From Lachnoanaerobaculum saburreum DSM 3986 (lineage in GTDB: Bacteria > Bacillota > Clostridia > Lachnospirales > Lachnospiraceae): DNA of 64,000 nt. The DNA lies in the NCBI RefSeq assembly GCF_000185385.1, contig NZ_GL622296.1, positions 2,013,202 to 2,077,201 of the forward strand. Direction: 5' to 3'. Numbering within the stretch: position 1 is the first letter of the stretch; every line of letters starts with the position of its first letter. The notes beneath the pieces were generated by a model, which saw only the letters and a list, made by a program, of their open reading frames with translations, was not told the origin of the DNA and ran no database searches. Below are positions 1-8,343 of the stretch, one piece after another. Made by a program: the position numbers and the translations under genes.

Positions 1-193
1 ATGTAAACTCATAGCTTTCTTCGCCTTCAATTATATCTTTTGAGAGCATCTGTCTTAATATATCAAAGTTAATTGCTTTCTTAGGTTTTCCATCTGCATC
101 AACAGTTTCCGTTATACAGTTAGGGAACATCTTGCCTATCTTCTCTATATTTTTATCAGTAATATTGACTGATTCCATTCTCATTTTATCCAT
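1..193 (-). CDS. Type III-like site-specific DNA methyltransferase (Mod), N-terminal part only
   Basis: The frame opens with ATG at 193 and stays open to the window edge, giving the first 64 residues; the rest lies outside. The fragment begins MDKMRMESVNIT and carries the lead-in (IGKMFPNCITET, then KKAINFDILRQ, then SYEFT) that I associate with type III Mod adenine methyltransferases, just ahead of the catalytic region. The catalytic DPPY and FxGxG motifs would be beyond the edge. The ATG shares one base with the stop codon of the DUF4391 gene (TAATG) and has GGAG eight bases upstream, so the two are translationally coupled. A Res endonuclease gene would be expected further left but cannot be seen. 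The family call rests on a short conserved region. Confidence 0.62.
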   Translation of the reverse strand, partial: MDKMRMESVNITDKNIEKIGKMFPNCITETVDADGKPKKAINFDILRQMLSKDIIEGEESYEFT

Positions 194-846
194 TACATTG
201 TCTCCAACTTTTTTATCAGCACCTTAAGCTCACTATTCATTTCCATCTGTCTGTTTAGTTGAGCTTCTTTTCGTATCTTAGCTTTTAAGTTATCTATCTG
301 TTTTTGTAATGATTGCTTTTCTTCATCTCTGTTAACCGACTTCTTTAAGCTCTCACCGTTTTCTTTCGCTTTTAATCTGTCACCTGCTACCTGACGAACA
401 AAGTTTTCATACACAGCCTCTATACTTAGGCCTTCCAACTTCAACGGAAGATTATCTTCATCCATCCAATTTGTTTGATAATAAGCATTGACTTTAAAAA
501 CATTTTTACCTGATAACAACGTCTCTTTATACCCTATTCTTGCCTGATATTTCCCACCATACTCAAGCAAAAATAAAATATGATATGGTATTTCTCTATC
601 TATCTGACGTAGGAAAGCATCATCCAACTCTTTACTGTTCAGCCTTATTTCAAAAACCTCTATCTCTGTTACATCATTTCCACCGGCGAGATTTATAGTA
701 GATACAGCAATTTTGTTTCTCCAATAAATTGTTTTCACTTGTTCTGTAAATATTCTTTTTAGAGCAGGTGAAATATCCATATTTTCATAAAACTTCTGTT
801 TTGGAATCCTTTTATTAAACTCCGTTGTCTTTGGTAATCCTATCAT
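193..846 (-). CDS. DUF4391 domain-containing protein
   Basis: The 217-residue protein resembles DUF4391 family members, which commonly sit between a large helicase and a type III-like methyltransferase. The N-terminal 140 residues look like a mixed alpha/beta domain (FEIRL, YHILFLLEYGGKYQARIGYKE), and residues about 155-217 are a charged, Lys/Glu-rich coiled coil. No catalytic motif is visible. It lies 16 bases after the helicase and is coupled to the methyltransferase, so it probably works with them as an accessory or specificity subunit; this is inferred from position only. The start has an AGAGGG ribosome site. Its biochemical role is unknown. Confidence 0.7.
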   Translation of the reverse strand: MIGLPKTTEFNKRIPKQKFYENMDISPALKRIFTEQVKTIYWRNKIAVSTINLAGGNDVTEIEVFEIRLNSKELDDAFLRQIDREIPYHILFLLEYGGKYQARIGYKETLLSGKNVFKVNAYYQTNWMDEDNLPLKLEGLSIEAVYENFVRQVAGDRLKAKENGESLKKSVNRDEEKQSLQKQIDNLKAKIRKEAQLNRQMEMNSELKVLIKKLETM

Positions 847-862
847 AATCCCTCTATCACTA

Positions 863-3800
863 TTACTTAACCACTAAAAAACAAATAAGCTCAAAATCAT
901 CCAGTCCGTTTACTACAGATTTAAGTGCTGAAGTCCCACCTGCTGAAAATAAACTGTCAATATCACTCTCTTCTTTAGAATCAATAATTGAATTTATCGC
1001 TTCACTAAGCAATTCTGACATCTCACACATATTTTTCCCGTCATCTGTTTCCTCATTAAAGCATTTACATAATTCTTTTATCGGTTCTTTCTTACCTTTA
1101 CACAACAGCCTTATATTATCCAGTAACTTCTTGGGATTCAGATAATCACATATCACTTCTCCATCTGTCCCAATATAAACCATATAGAACGGATGAATTC
1201 TATTTTGATTATCTATATTTACGCTATTATTTATATTTCTGAGTACAAAAATAACACCTTCAGGCAACTCTTCTGTTGCAGGTACAACAGCATGCATTCC
1301 TTTAGGTTTCTTATCCATATCACCATTTGCCTTTATATACTCAAGAAGATCCAGTCTAAATTCATTTAGTCCCAAGTCCATTATGGAAATTCCTGTAGAC
1401 ATATCTTCAATATCAACGACTTCTTCCTGTAATCGTTTTAATTGTTGTCTACGATATTCCAAATCTCCCTTTTCCTCCGGATTTATAAGGTCATCATCTC
1501 CCGTTGAAGTCATAACCGATATTTTCATCCTTGTTTCAACTCTTCCCTTAAGATTGATGTATTCATCCAAATCCATATCAGGCCAGAAATTGACAAGCTG
1601 TATATATTTATTTTTACTTCCTATACGGTCTACTCTACCAAATCTTTGAATTATTCTGACCGGATTCCAGTGAATATCGTAGTTTATTAGATAGTCGCAA
1701 TCCTGTAAATTCTGTCCCTCTGAGATACAATCTGTTGCAATAAGTATATCTATCTCCTCATTACTATTCGGCATAAGTACTTCCCTGTCCTTTGAAATTG
1801 GTGAAAAGCACGTTAATACATTATTCAATGTTGCTCTAAATTCTTTGATAGTAGTTTTACCGTCAATAGATCCTGTAATAACTGCCATATTTAAACCATA
1901 TTTCTTTTTTATATATTTACTTACATTATCATACAAATATTCTGCTGTATCTGAGAATGCTGAAAATATGAGAACTTTCTTATTTCCGGTATTTATCGGA
2001 TTTTCTATCTTATCAGATATCAGTCTTAAAAGTTCTTGTAGCTTACTGTCATGTTCAGGTGTAATATCCTCTACCATAAGTGTAAGCAGCTCTAAAGTAT
2101 CCGCATCATTTTTCAGCTCTGTTCTCCAAGTCTTATAATCCATATCTGAAAGCTCTATCTTTACCTTCTTCCCAACTGTAAAATAATCTGTATTGGTATC
2201 ATCCATATCCAATTCCGAATCTGATACTTCATACATATCTATTTCCGTGTTCCCATACTTTTCAAATCTGTTTATCGCATCTACCGTACTGTCTATAAGA
2301 CTTTTTATACGCTTAAGTGTTAAGCAAAATGAATTCACTGAGCTCTCAAGCCTTTTTAGCAGATTTATGCTCATTAATCTACGTATACCTTCTTCACGTC
2401 CGCTCTGAGTTAATCTGTCTCCCTTATTATGTGTAAGCTCCAAGTACTTTTGTACCTTGCTTGGAAAGATATAGTTTGAAGGCGTATAAATGCATAATGA
2501 TAATAGTGACAGCTGCTCATAAATCTGATTGTAGTTAATAGCCGAATTCAAATCTGTAAGCCTTGGCCTAAGAGAAATTGGCTTTTTTCTTTCCGGAAAT
2601 TTACCAATCTTAGCTGTATCATAATACTTTTCAATGTGCTTTCTGGATCTTGCAATTGTTACACTGTCAAGCAATTCAAAAAAATCAAATTCTAATGACT
2701 TTAGTAACACATCTGTAGTTCTATATTCTTGTTCAAGTTTTCCCCAGTTATTAAATGCTCTTTGTGCCTGCCTAAATATCTCATCTACTGTTTTAGCAGT
2801 ATCCAGCTTATTATTTATCAACTTTGAATCACCCTCATAAGCAATAGCCAACTGATTCTTTAAATCGGTAAATCTATTATTGACAGGTGTAGCCGACAGC
2901 ATCAAAACTTTTGTCTTAACTCCTGCCCTTATGATTTTATCCATAAGCTTTACATATCTGTTCTCTACTGTATTGGAATGTGTTCCTATACCGTTTCTAA
3001 AGTTATGTGATTCATCAATGACTACCAAATCATAGTTGCCCCAGTTCAAACGATCCAGATCAAGACCGTTTGAAGACCCATGTGCTCTTGATAAATCGGT
3101 ATGAAATAACACATCATAATTTAATCTATCTGATGCTATAGGATTGTTAACATAGTTGTCTTTATAGGTATTCCAGTTCTCGGCAAGCTTTTTAGGGCAA
3201 AGCACCAAAACACTCTTATTTCTATTTTCATAATATTTAACTACTGCAAGTGCTGTAAATGTCTTACCCAATCCAACACTGTCTGCAAGTATACATCCAT
3301 TGTATCTTTCAAGCTTATTTATAATTGCCAATACGGCATCACACTGGAAATCATATAACATATTCCAGATTTTACTTTGTTTAAAACCTGTAGCCTCATT
3401 TGGAAGCTCATCTTCTGAAATATCCTCCAAAAACTCACTAAAAACATTATATAATGTCATAAAATATATGAACTCAGGTGAATTTTCATTGTAAGCTGTA
3501 CATATATTTTCTATAACCGTTTCTGTAACATTCTGTAGCTTTTTCTTGTCATTCCATAGAGACTCGAATATCCGGATATAATTTGATGAAAGATGTTCAT
3601 TACAACGACTTACTATATTATAACAATAATTTCCTCTTTCACATCCAATATCAACTGTAGTAAAACCCTCGATAGGAAAATACGCTATATTATCTGCATC
3701 ACTTGTAACAGTAATAAATCCCGGCATATTTTCACCGGTGGTATTGGACTTAAATGTAACTTTTCTTTTGATCCAATCTGCACATTCTTTGGCAATAGCC

Positions 3801-4099
3801 TTTTGGTTCATCTCATTTCGTAATTTAAGCTCAAACTCTGTACCATATAGACTGTTTTCTCTACTTATCCTCGGAATATAAAATTCTCTCTTTTGCTTCT
3901 CAACTTTTTCCTTGATAAATGTTGGAGACGTAAATATAAAACGACATTCATCTATCTCTTCCAACTGCTTTTTCAATTCTTTATATGCATACATAGAAAA
4001 GCAAGCTGCAGCTATTGATACCTTGCTTCCTTTCCTTATAGTAGATAACATATCATCTCGAACAATATTTTTGATATTATCAAACATCTTAATATCCAT
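863..4099 (-). CDS. SNF2-type superfamily II helicase with PLD-like N-terminus, defence/RM-associated
   Basis: This 1078-residue ATPase should translocate on DNA. Visible motifs in order are Walker A (ADSVGLGKTFTAL, about residue 270), motif II in the form VIDESHNF, motif III LSATPVNN, and motif VI QRFGRVDRIGS in the C-terminal RecA lobe. The first 60 residues (KVSIAAACFSMYAYKELKK, then FIFTSPTF) resemble the phospholipase D-like domain at the front of many defence helicases, although a clear HKD motif is not seen. A long insertion of about 200 residues separates the two RecA lobes. The start has AAGGAG and a promoter upstream (4180-4208). With DUF4391 and Mod it forms a three-gene transcription unit continuing off the window. 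It probably serves DNA restriction or phage defence, though the exact system type is not settled. Confidence 0.8.
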   Translation of the reverse strand: MDIKMFDNIKNIVRDDMLSTIRKGSKVSIAAACFSMYAYKELKKQLEEIDECRFIFTSPTFIKEKVEKQKREFYIPRISRENSLYGTEFELKLRNEMNQKAIAKECADWIKRKVTFKSNTTGENMPGFITVTSDADNIAYFPIEGFTTVDIGCERGNYCYNIVSRCNEHLSSNYIRIFESLWNDKKKLQNVTETVIENICTAYNENSPEFIYFMTLYNVFSEFLEDISEDELPNEATGFKQSKIWNMLYDFQCDAVLAIINKLERYNGCILADSVGLGKTFTALAVVKYYENRNKSVLVLCPKKLAENWNTYKDNYVNNPIASDRLNYDVLFHTDLSRAHGSSNGLDLDRLNWGNYDLVVIDESHNFRNGIGTHSNTVENRYVKLMDKIIRAGVKTKVLMLSATPVNNRFTDLKNQLAIAYEGDSKLINNKLDTAKTVDEIFRQAQRAFNNWGKLEQEYRTTDVLLKSLEFDFFELLDSVTIARSRKHIEKYYDTAKIGKFPERKKPISLRPRLTDLNSAINYNQIYEQLSLLSLCIYTPSNYIFPSKVQKYLELTHNKGDRLTQSGREEGIRRLMSINLLKRLESSVNSFCLTLKRIKSLIDSTVDAINRFEKYGNTEIDMYEVSDSELDMDDTNTDYFTVGKKVKIELSDMDYKTWRTELKNDADTLELLTLMVEDITPEHDSKLQELLRLISDKIENPINTGNKKVLIFSAFSDTAEYLYDNVSKYIKKKYGLNMAVITGSIDGKTTIKEFRATLNNVLTCFSPISKDREVLMPNSNEEIDILIATDCISEGQNLQDCDYLINYDIHWNPVRIIQRFGRVDRIGSKNKYIQLVNFWPDMDLDEYINLKGRVETRMKISVMTSTGDDDLINPEEKGDLEYRRQQLKRLQEEVVDIEDMSTGISIMDLGLNEFRLDLLEYIKANGDMDKKPKGMHAVVPATEELPEGVIFVLRNINNSVNIDNQNRIHPFYMVYIGTDGEVICDYLNPKKLLDNIRLLCKGKKEPIKELCKCFNEETDDGKNMCEMSELLSEAINSIIDSKEESDIDSLFSAGGTSALKSVVNGLDDFELICFLVVK

Positions 4100-4179
4100 C
4101 TATATTACTCCTTATATGTTTCGCTCTCCTATTAATTATAATACCTACTCTTTCCCTTCGCTTGTACTCAGTTAATAGT

Positions 4180-4208
4180 ATTATCTATAGGTGAAACCTT
4201 CTTTACAA
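4180..4208 (-). promoter_or_regulatory. Promoter for the helicase-DUF4391-Mod operon
   Basis: Read on the minus strand, TTGTAA (4203-4208) and GATAAT (4180-4185) are separated by exactly 17 bases. This leaves an untranslated leader of about 75 bases before the helicase ATG. It is a pattern match only. Confidence 0.5.
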
Positions 4209-4230
4209 TATACCACATTATACACAAGAA

Positions 4231-4259
4231 AAAAACTGTCGCAATCTGCAACAGTTTTT
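4231..4259 (-). terminator. Terminator after the NlpC/P60 gene
   Basis: AAAAACTGT (4231-4239) pairs perfectly with ACAGTTTTT (4251-4259), extended inwards by GCA/TGC after one mismatch. On the minus strand it is followed by a T-run. It ends the metG-to-NlpC unit and insulates the defence operon. Confidence 0.75.
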
Positions 4260-4263
4260 ATAC

Positions 4264-5865
4264 TTAGAATATTCTCCAAGCTACTATAAAGTTATTTCTC
4301 CACCAACTTGACATTCCGCTTCTTTTTACTCTTCCTCTTGAAGATGAAGCATCTATAATCTCTCCTCCACCGGCAGCGATACCTACATGGCCTGATACCA
4401 CTACTATATCTCCCGCCTGTATATCTGAGAATGAACTTATTCTGGTATATCTTCCCGGATTTCTCCAGCCTGAAGATGTGATATAGGACTGACCTACACC
4501 CATCTGCTTTAGAACCCAATAAACAAAACCTGAGCAGTCAAATGAGTTTGAACCCTTCGCACCCCAAACATAAGGACTTCCTATCTTTGAAGATGCAATA
4601 CTGATCATATTTCCGACACTGCCTGAATATGAACCGCCGCCTGACTTACCGTTTTTACCGTTCTTTTCAGGCTTACCTGTCTTTTTATCATCCCTTGACG
4701 GTCCCTTTATTCCGTCCGTGTTTAATTTTGCAAAGGTCTGCGCTCCTGCTCTGCCGTCAGCCTCAAGACCGTTGTTACTTTGGAATCTCTTCAGAGCGGA
4801 CTCCGTTATCTCGCCGAAGTATCCTGTAGCATTTGCCTCATTCAGATATCCCGCCTTAGCAAGGAGAGCCTGAAGTCTGCTTACCTGCTCATTCTGATCA
4901 CCAAGCACCAGACCGTTTGCCTTTGCCTCCTTTGAAAGGATAACCGCCCTTGTAGAAGGTCCCAAATAGCCGTCCACCACAAGGTCATTCTTTGACTGGA
5001 AAGTTCTGACTGCAAGTTCAGTATCATTGCCATATGTGCCGTCCGGACTTGAAGTCAAATATCCAAGTTGAAACAGTCTGTTTTGAATAGCCTGAACCAC
5101 CTCACTGTGTTCACCCAATGAAAGTGTGTTTGCCTTTATCTCATCTGAGTAAAGCAGATTCATAGTCTCACTTCCAACCTTACCGTCCTCACTCAACTGG
5201 TTTATCTGCTGAAGTTTCAGTGCCGCTTCTTGAGTCCTCTCATCATAAGTACCTGTTATCATATCTGCCGATGCCAGATAACCCAACTCATAGAGACGAT
5301 TTTGGATTCTTTTTACATCCTCACCCACATCACCGAGCTTTGCCGCATAGTGCTTTGCATTGGCATCCATCAAAAGCGGCAATGTGGAGGGTCCTATGAT
5401 ACCGTCCTGTGCAAGACCGTTTTGTCTTTGGAAAATCATAACAGCCGCCTTTGTAACCTCACCGAAGTAGTTTGTAGGCTCATCATTGTCCATAAATCCA
5501 AGCTCCATAAGTCTTGACTGTACTCTGGCAATATATGAATGTTGTACGCCTTCTTCCAAAAGCTCAGGCCTCGGCTCCTCCGTCTCCACAGTGATATCAA
5601 GTGAAGGGAACTCATTTCCGGCCTTTTCCATCGGCATTACTTTCGCGGCAGCCACCTGTGTTTCTGTGGTGGAATCCGAGGCACTTGTACTTGATGCAAT
5701 ATTTCTTGCACTCTTTCCTGACAGTGAAACGGCAATTATAGCCGCTATAGCTACTACACCTATTACACCGCCTGCCATTATTTTCTTATGCTTATCCATA
5801 TCTTGGATAGTTTCTACTCTATCTTTTACGCCTCGTAAAAATTCATTATCTTTTTTCTTGCTCAT
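4264..5865 (-). CDS. Peptidoglycan-binding NlpC/P60 endopeptidase, membrane-anchored
   Basis: A 533-residue envelope protein. A charged cytoplasmic head (residues 1-28) is followed by one membrane segment (about 29-49, MAGGVIGVVAIAAIIAV), so the rest should be outside. Four PG_binding_1 repeats follow (about 105-165, 178-240, 250-312, 322-382), each with a YFGE/YDER-type turn and a DG.G..T helix, then a Gly/Lys/Ser linker and a C-terminal NlpC/P60 domain. The catalytic Cys is in NSFDCSGF (Cys444) and the His in SGHVGIA (His493); the third polar position appears to be Asp in IIDAS. The family hydrolyses peptide stems of peptidoglycan. It starts 20 bases after rsmA with an AAGGAAG site, so it is probably the last gene of that operon. 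Confidence 0.88.
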   Translation of the reverse strand: MSKKKDNEFLRGVKDRVETIQDMDKHKKIMAGGVIGVVAIAAIIAVSLSGKSARNIASSTSASDSTTETQVAAAKVMPMEKAGNEFPSLDITVETEEPRPELLEEGVQHSYIARVQSRLMELGFMDNDEPTNYFGEVTKAAVMIFQRQNGLAQDGIIGPSTLPLLMDANAKHYAAKLGDVGEDVKRIQNRLYELGYLASADMITGTYDERTQEAALKLQQINQLSEDGKVGSETMNLLYSDEIKANTLSLGEHSEVVQAIQNRLFQLGYLTSSPDGTYGNDTELAVRTFQSKNDLVVDGYLGPSTRAVILSKEAKANGLVLGDQNEQVSRLQALLAKAGYLNEANATGYFGEITESALKRFQSNNGLEADGRAGAQTFAKLNTDGIKGPSRDDKKTGKPEKNGKNGKSGGGSYSGSVGNMISIASSKIGSPYVWGAKGSNSFDCSGFVYWVLKQMGVGQSYITSSGWRNPGRYTRISSFSDIQAGDIVVVSGHVGIAAGGGEIIDASSSRGRVKRSGMSSWWRNNFIVAWRIF

Positions 5866-5885
5866 CTTTTCTTCCTTGTCAAAAT

Positions 5886-6758
5886 TTATTCTTGTAAATA
5901 TTCTGCCAATTGTGCAAACTCATCTAAGCTAAGAGCTTCACCTCTTATCTTTTCAGACTTTCCAAGCAATGACAAAGCGTGAATTATCTTATTCTTTGAA
6001 AATTGAAGCCCCTCAAAATTTATAAGCGAGTTCACCAAAGTTTTTCTTCTTTGATTGAAACCTGCACGTATAATTTGGAACATCAATTTTTCATTTACTG
6101 TTTTGATAGGTTTATCTTTGTAAATATCCAATCTTATAACACTTGATCCTACTTTAGGTCTTGGAATAAAACAATTTTGTGGAACAAATGCTACCACATA
6201 TGGGTCAGAATAATATTGTACTGCCAGTGACAATGCACCATAGTTCTTACTGCCGGGTGCGGCCTGCATTCTATCTGCCACTTCCTTTTGAATCATGACT
6301 GTAATACTGTCAATATGAGTATGTGACTCCAATACATTCATGATAATAGGCGTTGTAATATAGTATGGTAAATTTGCTATAATCCTTATATTATCAAATT
6401 CACCATACTTTTGTATACATTCATCAATCAGCTTTTCTAAATCTACCTTTAAAAAATCAGCATTTATTAGCTCGGTATTTTTATAATCTTTTAATGTATC
6501 GCCAAGTATCGGCAATAAGTTTTTATCAATTTCAACAGCTACAACCGCTTTAGCTGTAATTGCAAGGTACTGTGTAAGTGCCCCTATTCCGGGACCAATC
6601 TCTATAGCTAAATCATTTTTGCCAAGTCCTGATTCCGAACATATCTTATCTAAGACATGTGTATCTATCAAAAAATTCTGACCGAACTTTTTTTGAAAGT
6701 TAAAATCATATTTTTTGATTATATCTATAGTATTTGCCGGATTAGCAATTTTTGTCAT
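5886..6758 (-). CDS. rsmA: 16S rRNA (adenine1518-N6/adenine1519-N6)-dimethyltransferase
   Basis: RsmA/KsgA dimethylates two adjacent adenines near the 3' end of 16S rRNA using S-adenosylmethionine, late in 30S assembly. Motifs seen are KKFGQNFLID, the SAM loop EIGPGIGALT, and the catalytic NLPYY. I place the start at 6758 (MTKIANP) because GGAG lies six bases upstream; an ATG 21 bases further out is possible but has no good ribosome site. The result is 290 residues, normal for the family. The rsmA gene next to tatD and near metG is the familiar Firmicutes order. Confidence 0.95.
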   Translation of the reverse strand: MTKIANPANTIDIIKKYDFNFQKKFGQNFLIDTHVLDKICSESGLGKNDLAIEIGPGIGALTQYLAITAKAVVAVEIDKNLLPILGDTLKDYKNTELINADFLKVDLEKLIDECIQKYGEFDNIRIIANLPYYITTPIIMNVLESHTHIDSITVMIQKEVADRMQAAPGSKNYGALSLAVQYYSDPYVVAFVPQNCFIPRPKVGSSVIRLDIYKDKPIKTVNEKLMFQIIRAGFNQRRKTLVNSLINFEGLQFSKNKIIHALSLLGKSEKIRGEALSLDEFAQLAEYLQE

Positions 6759-6802
6759 CTTAATCTCCATACCACTCATGGTGTTGTCTAAATGAAAACT
6801 TA

Positions 6803-7588
6803 TTATTTCATCTTAGAATATAATCTTCTTGCATTTTCAAAGGTCTTTTTTATAATAAAATCCCTTGAAACTCCTTTTATCTCACTTATTCTATCTATAA
6901 TATAAGTCAGATTCAAGGAAGAATTTCTCTTACCTCTATTCGGTACCGGTGCCAGATACGGACAATCCGTTTCCAATACAAAATCATCAAAAGAGATATC
7001 TTTCACAGTCTCTTCAAGTTTTTTTGCATTTTTGAATGTAACCACACCGCCTATACCAAGTAAATATCCAAGTCTTATAAACTCTCTCGCCATTTCCTTA
7101 CTATAAGAATAGCAATGTATAATTCCTCCTACTCCCTCAAACTTCTTTAGAATATCAAATGTATCCTTAGCCGCATCTCTTGAATGAATGACTACAGGTA
7201 AATTATATTTTCTTGCTAAATCAAGTTGAGCGATAAAAGCTTTTTTTTGTATCTCTTTTTTCGGCTCATCATAATAATAGTCAAGTCCTATTTCACCTAC
7301 AGCCACACATTTTTCATCTGAAAGCATCTCTTCCAATTTCAAAATGCTTTCAGAGTCTATTTCTTCACTTGAAGACGGATGAACTCCCACTGCCGCATAA
7401 ACAAATTTATATTTATGTGCAAGCAAAAGACTTACCCTTGAGCTTTCCATTGAAGCTCCTATATTTACAACCCTTTTGATGCCTGTATCTTCAACATTAT
7501 TTAAAAGCTCATCTCTGTCTTCATTAAATGCCTCATCATCATAATGGGCATGTGTATCTATTATATAAAATTCTTCTTTTTTGTCCAT
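6803..7588 (-). CDS. TatD family metal-dependent hydrolase (DNase)
   Basis: A 261-residue TIM-barrel metallohydrolase of the TatD/YabD family, known for 3'-5' DNase activity and possible D-aminoacyl-tRNA or quality-control roles. Metal ligands are visible: DTHAHYDD at the N-terminus, VGEIGLDYYYDEP, VIHSRDA and ETDCPYLAP. The ribosome site is weak (AAGAAAA), so expression may rely on coupling within the operon. It sits between the TraX-like gene and rsmA. Confidence 0.93.
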   Translation of the reverse strand: MDKKEEFYIIDTHAHYDDEAFNEDRDELLNNVEDTGIKRVVNIGASMESSRVSLLLAHKYKFVYAAVGVHPSSSEEIDSESILKLEEMLSDEKCVAVGEIGLDYYYDEPKKEIQKKAFIAQLDLARKYNLPVVIHSRDAAKDTFDILKKFEGVGGIIHCYSYSKEMAREFIRLGYLLGIGGVVTFKNAKKLEETVKDISFDDFVLETDCPYLAPVPNRGKRNSSLNLTYIIDRISEIKGVSRDFIIKKTFENARRLYSKMK

Positions 7589-7619
7589 GTAATATTTTCT
7601 TAAAATTTGCGTAATGTTT

Positions 7620-8306
7620 TTATTGAAGCATATTTATCAAAAAAAATAAAACCAATAAATGTACGGGATAAAACAGATAAAATAAATATTTTAGGTCTTT
7701 TCCCTTTTTTCCACTATACATATTTATAGGTATAAGACTGAAAAATGCTGTAGGTTCAAATGCAAAAATAATTGCAGTTGCAACATTCCTATATAATATC
7801 CTATCTCTAAAAAGGTATATACAGGCGACAGCCAAGGGACCTATAAACTCATAATCAAATCTGAGCAGCCATGCTGTAAAACAGCTTACCCCTACAAAAA
7901 TAATACTGAAATCAGGATATTTCCTGATACAGCAAAGCATTATTATACATATAAGAAGTTCCCACATAACATTTTGATGATATATCTCAAATACCGTATT
8001 ATAAAATGCCAAATCATATGGCACTTCTGATATAATTGCAAACAATGCTAATCTGATTATATATTTTTTTATGTTCTTTGTGTGAACAAACCCCTCAACA
8101 AGTAAAAATACATATATCGGAAAGGCAATACGCCCTATCATTCTTGAAATAAAATACAGCCTTGTAGACATACCGGCACCGACCAATAAAAAAATCAAGC
8201 CGGTTGCTCCTATATGGTCTATAAGCATTGTAAGCATTGCGATATATTTTAATATCGCACCGGAAAAAATCCTTATATTTATTTGTTTCAATTTTATTTG
8301 TTTCAA
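7620..8306 (-). CDS. TraX family membrane protein
   Basis: A 228-residue integral membrane protein with about seven hydrophobic segments and the TraX hallmark near the start (YIAMLTMLIDHIGA). TraX of F plasmid acetylates pilin; chromosomal homologues in Firmicutes are common and of unknown substrate, so this need not mean conjugation. The start is TTG at 8306 behind a strong GGAGGGG; the first 30 bases are a 15-base near-perfect tandem duplication (8277-8306), so a second TTG one repeat later is an alternative start. It lies in the metG-tatD interval of an otherwise conserved operon. Confidence 0.82.
   Translation of the reverse strand: MKQIKLKQINIRIFSGAILKYIAMLTMLIDHIGATGLIFLLVGAGMSTRLYFISRMIGRIAFPIYVFLLVEGFVHTKNIKKYIIRLALFAIISEVPYDLAFYNTVFEIYHQNVMWELLICIIMLCCIRKYPDFSIIFVGVSCFTAWLLRFDYEFIGPLAVACIYLFRDRILYRNVATAIIFAFEPTAFFSLIPINMYSGKKGKDLKYLFYLFYPVHLLVLFFLINMLQ
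8277..8306 (-). repeat. 15-base tandem duplication at the TraX start codon
   Basis: Positions 8277-8291 and 8292-8306 are identical in 14 of 15 bases, giving the protein its KQIKLKQIN start and duplicating the TTG start codon. Confidence 0.75.
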
Positions 8307-8343
8307 GGCCCCTCCTTAAAATATTAAGGTTTTACTGTCTGTA

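Noticed and set aside
1..4099. Calling the left-edge operon DISARM
   Set aside because: No DrmA/DrmB-type genes are visible, and the helicase with DUF4391 and type III-like Mod is a different arrangement; too little is in the window.
5486..5932. Open frame of 148 codons on the plus strand antisense to the NlpC/P60 gene
   Set aside because: It runs opposite a clearly conserved gene with recognisable domains, lacks a ribosome site, and its composition reflects the complement of that gene.
7620..8306. TraX-like gene as a sign of a conjugative element
   Set aside because: No relaxase, coupling protein, integrase or attachment repeats nearby; flanking genes are housekeeping, so TraX alone is not evidence of mobility.
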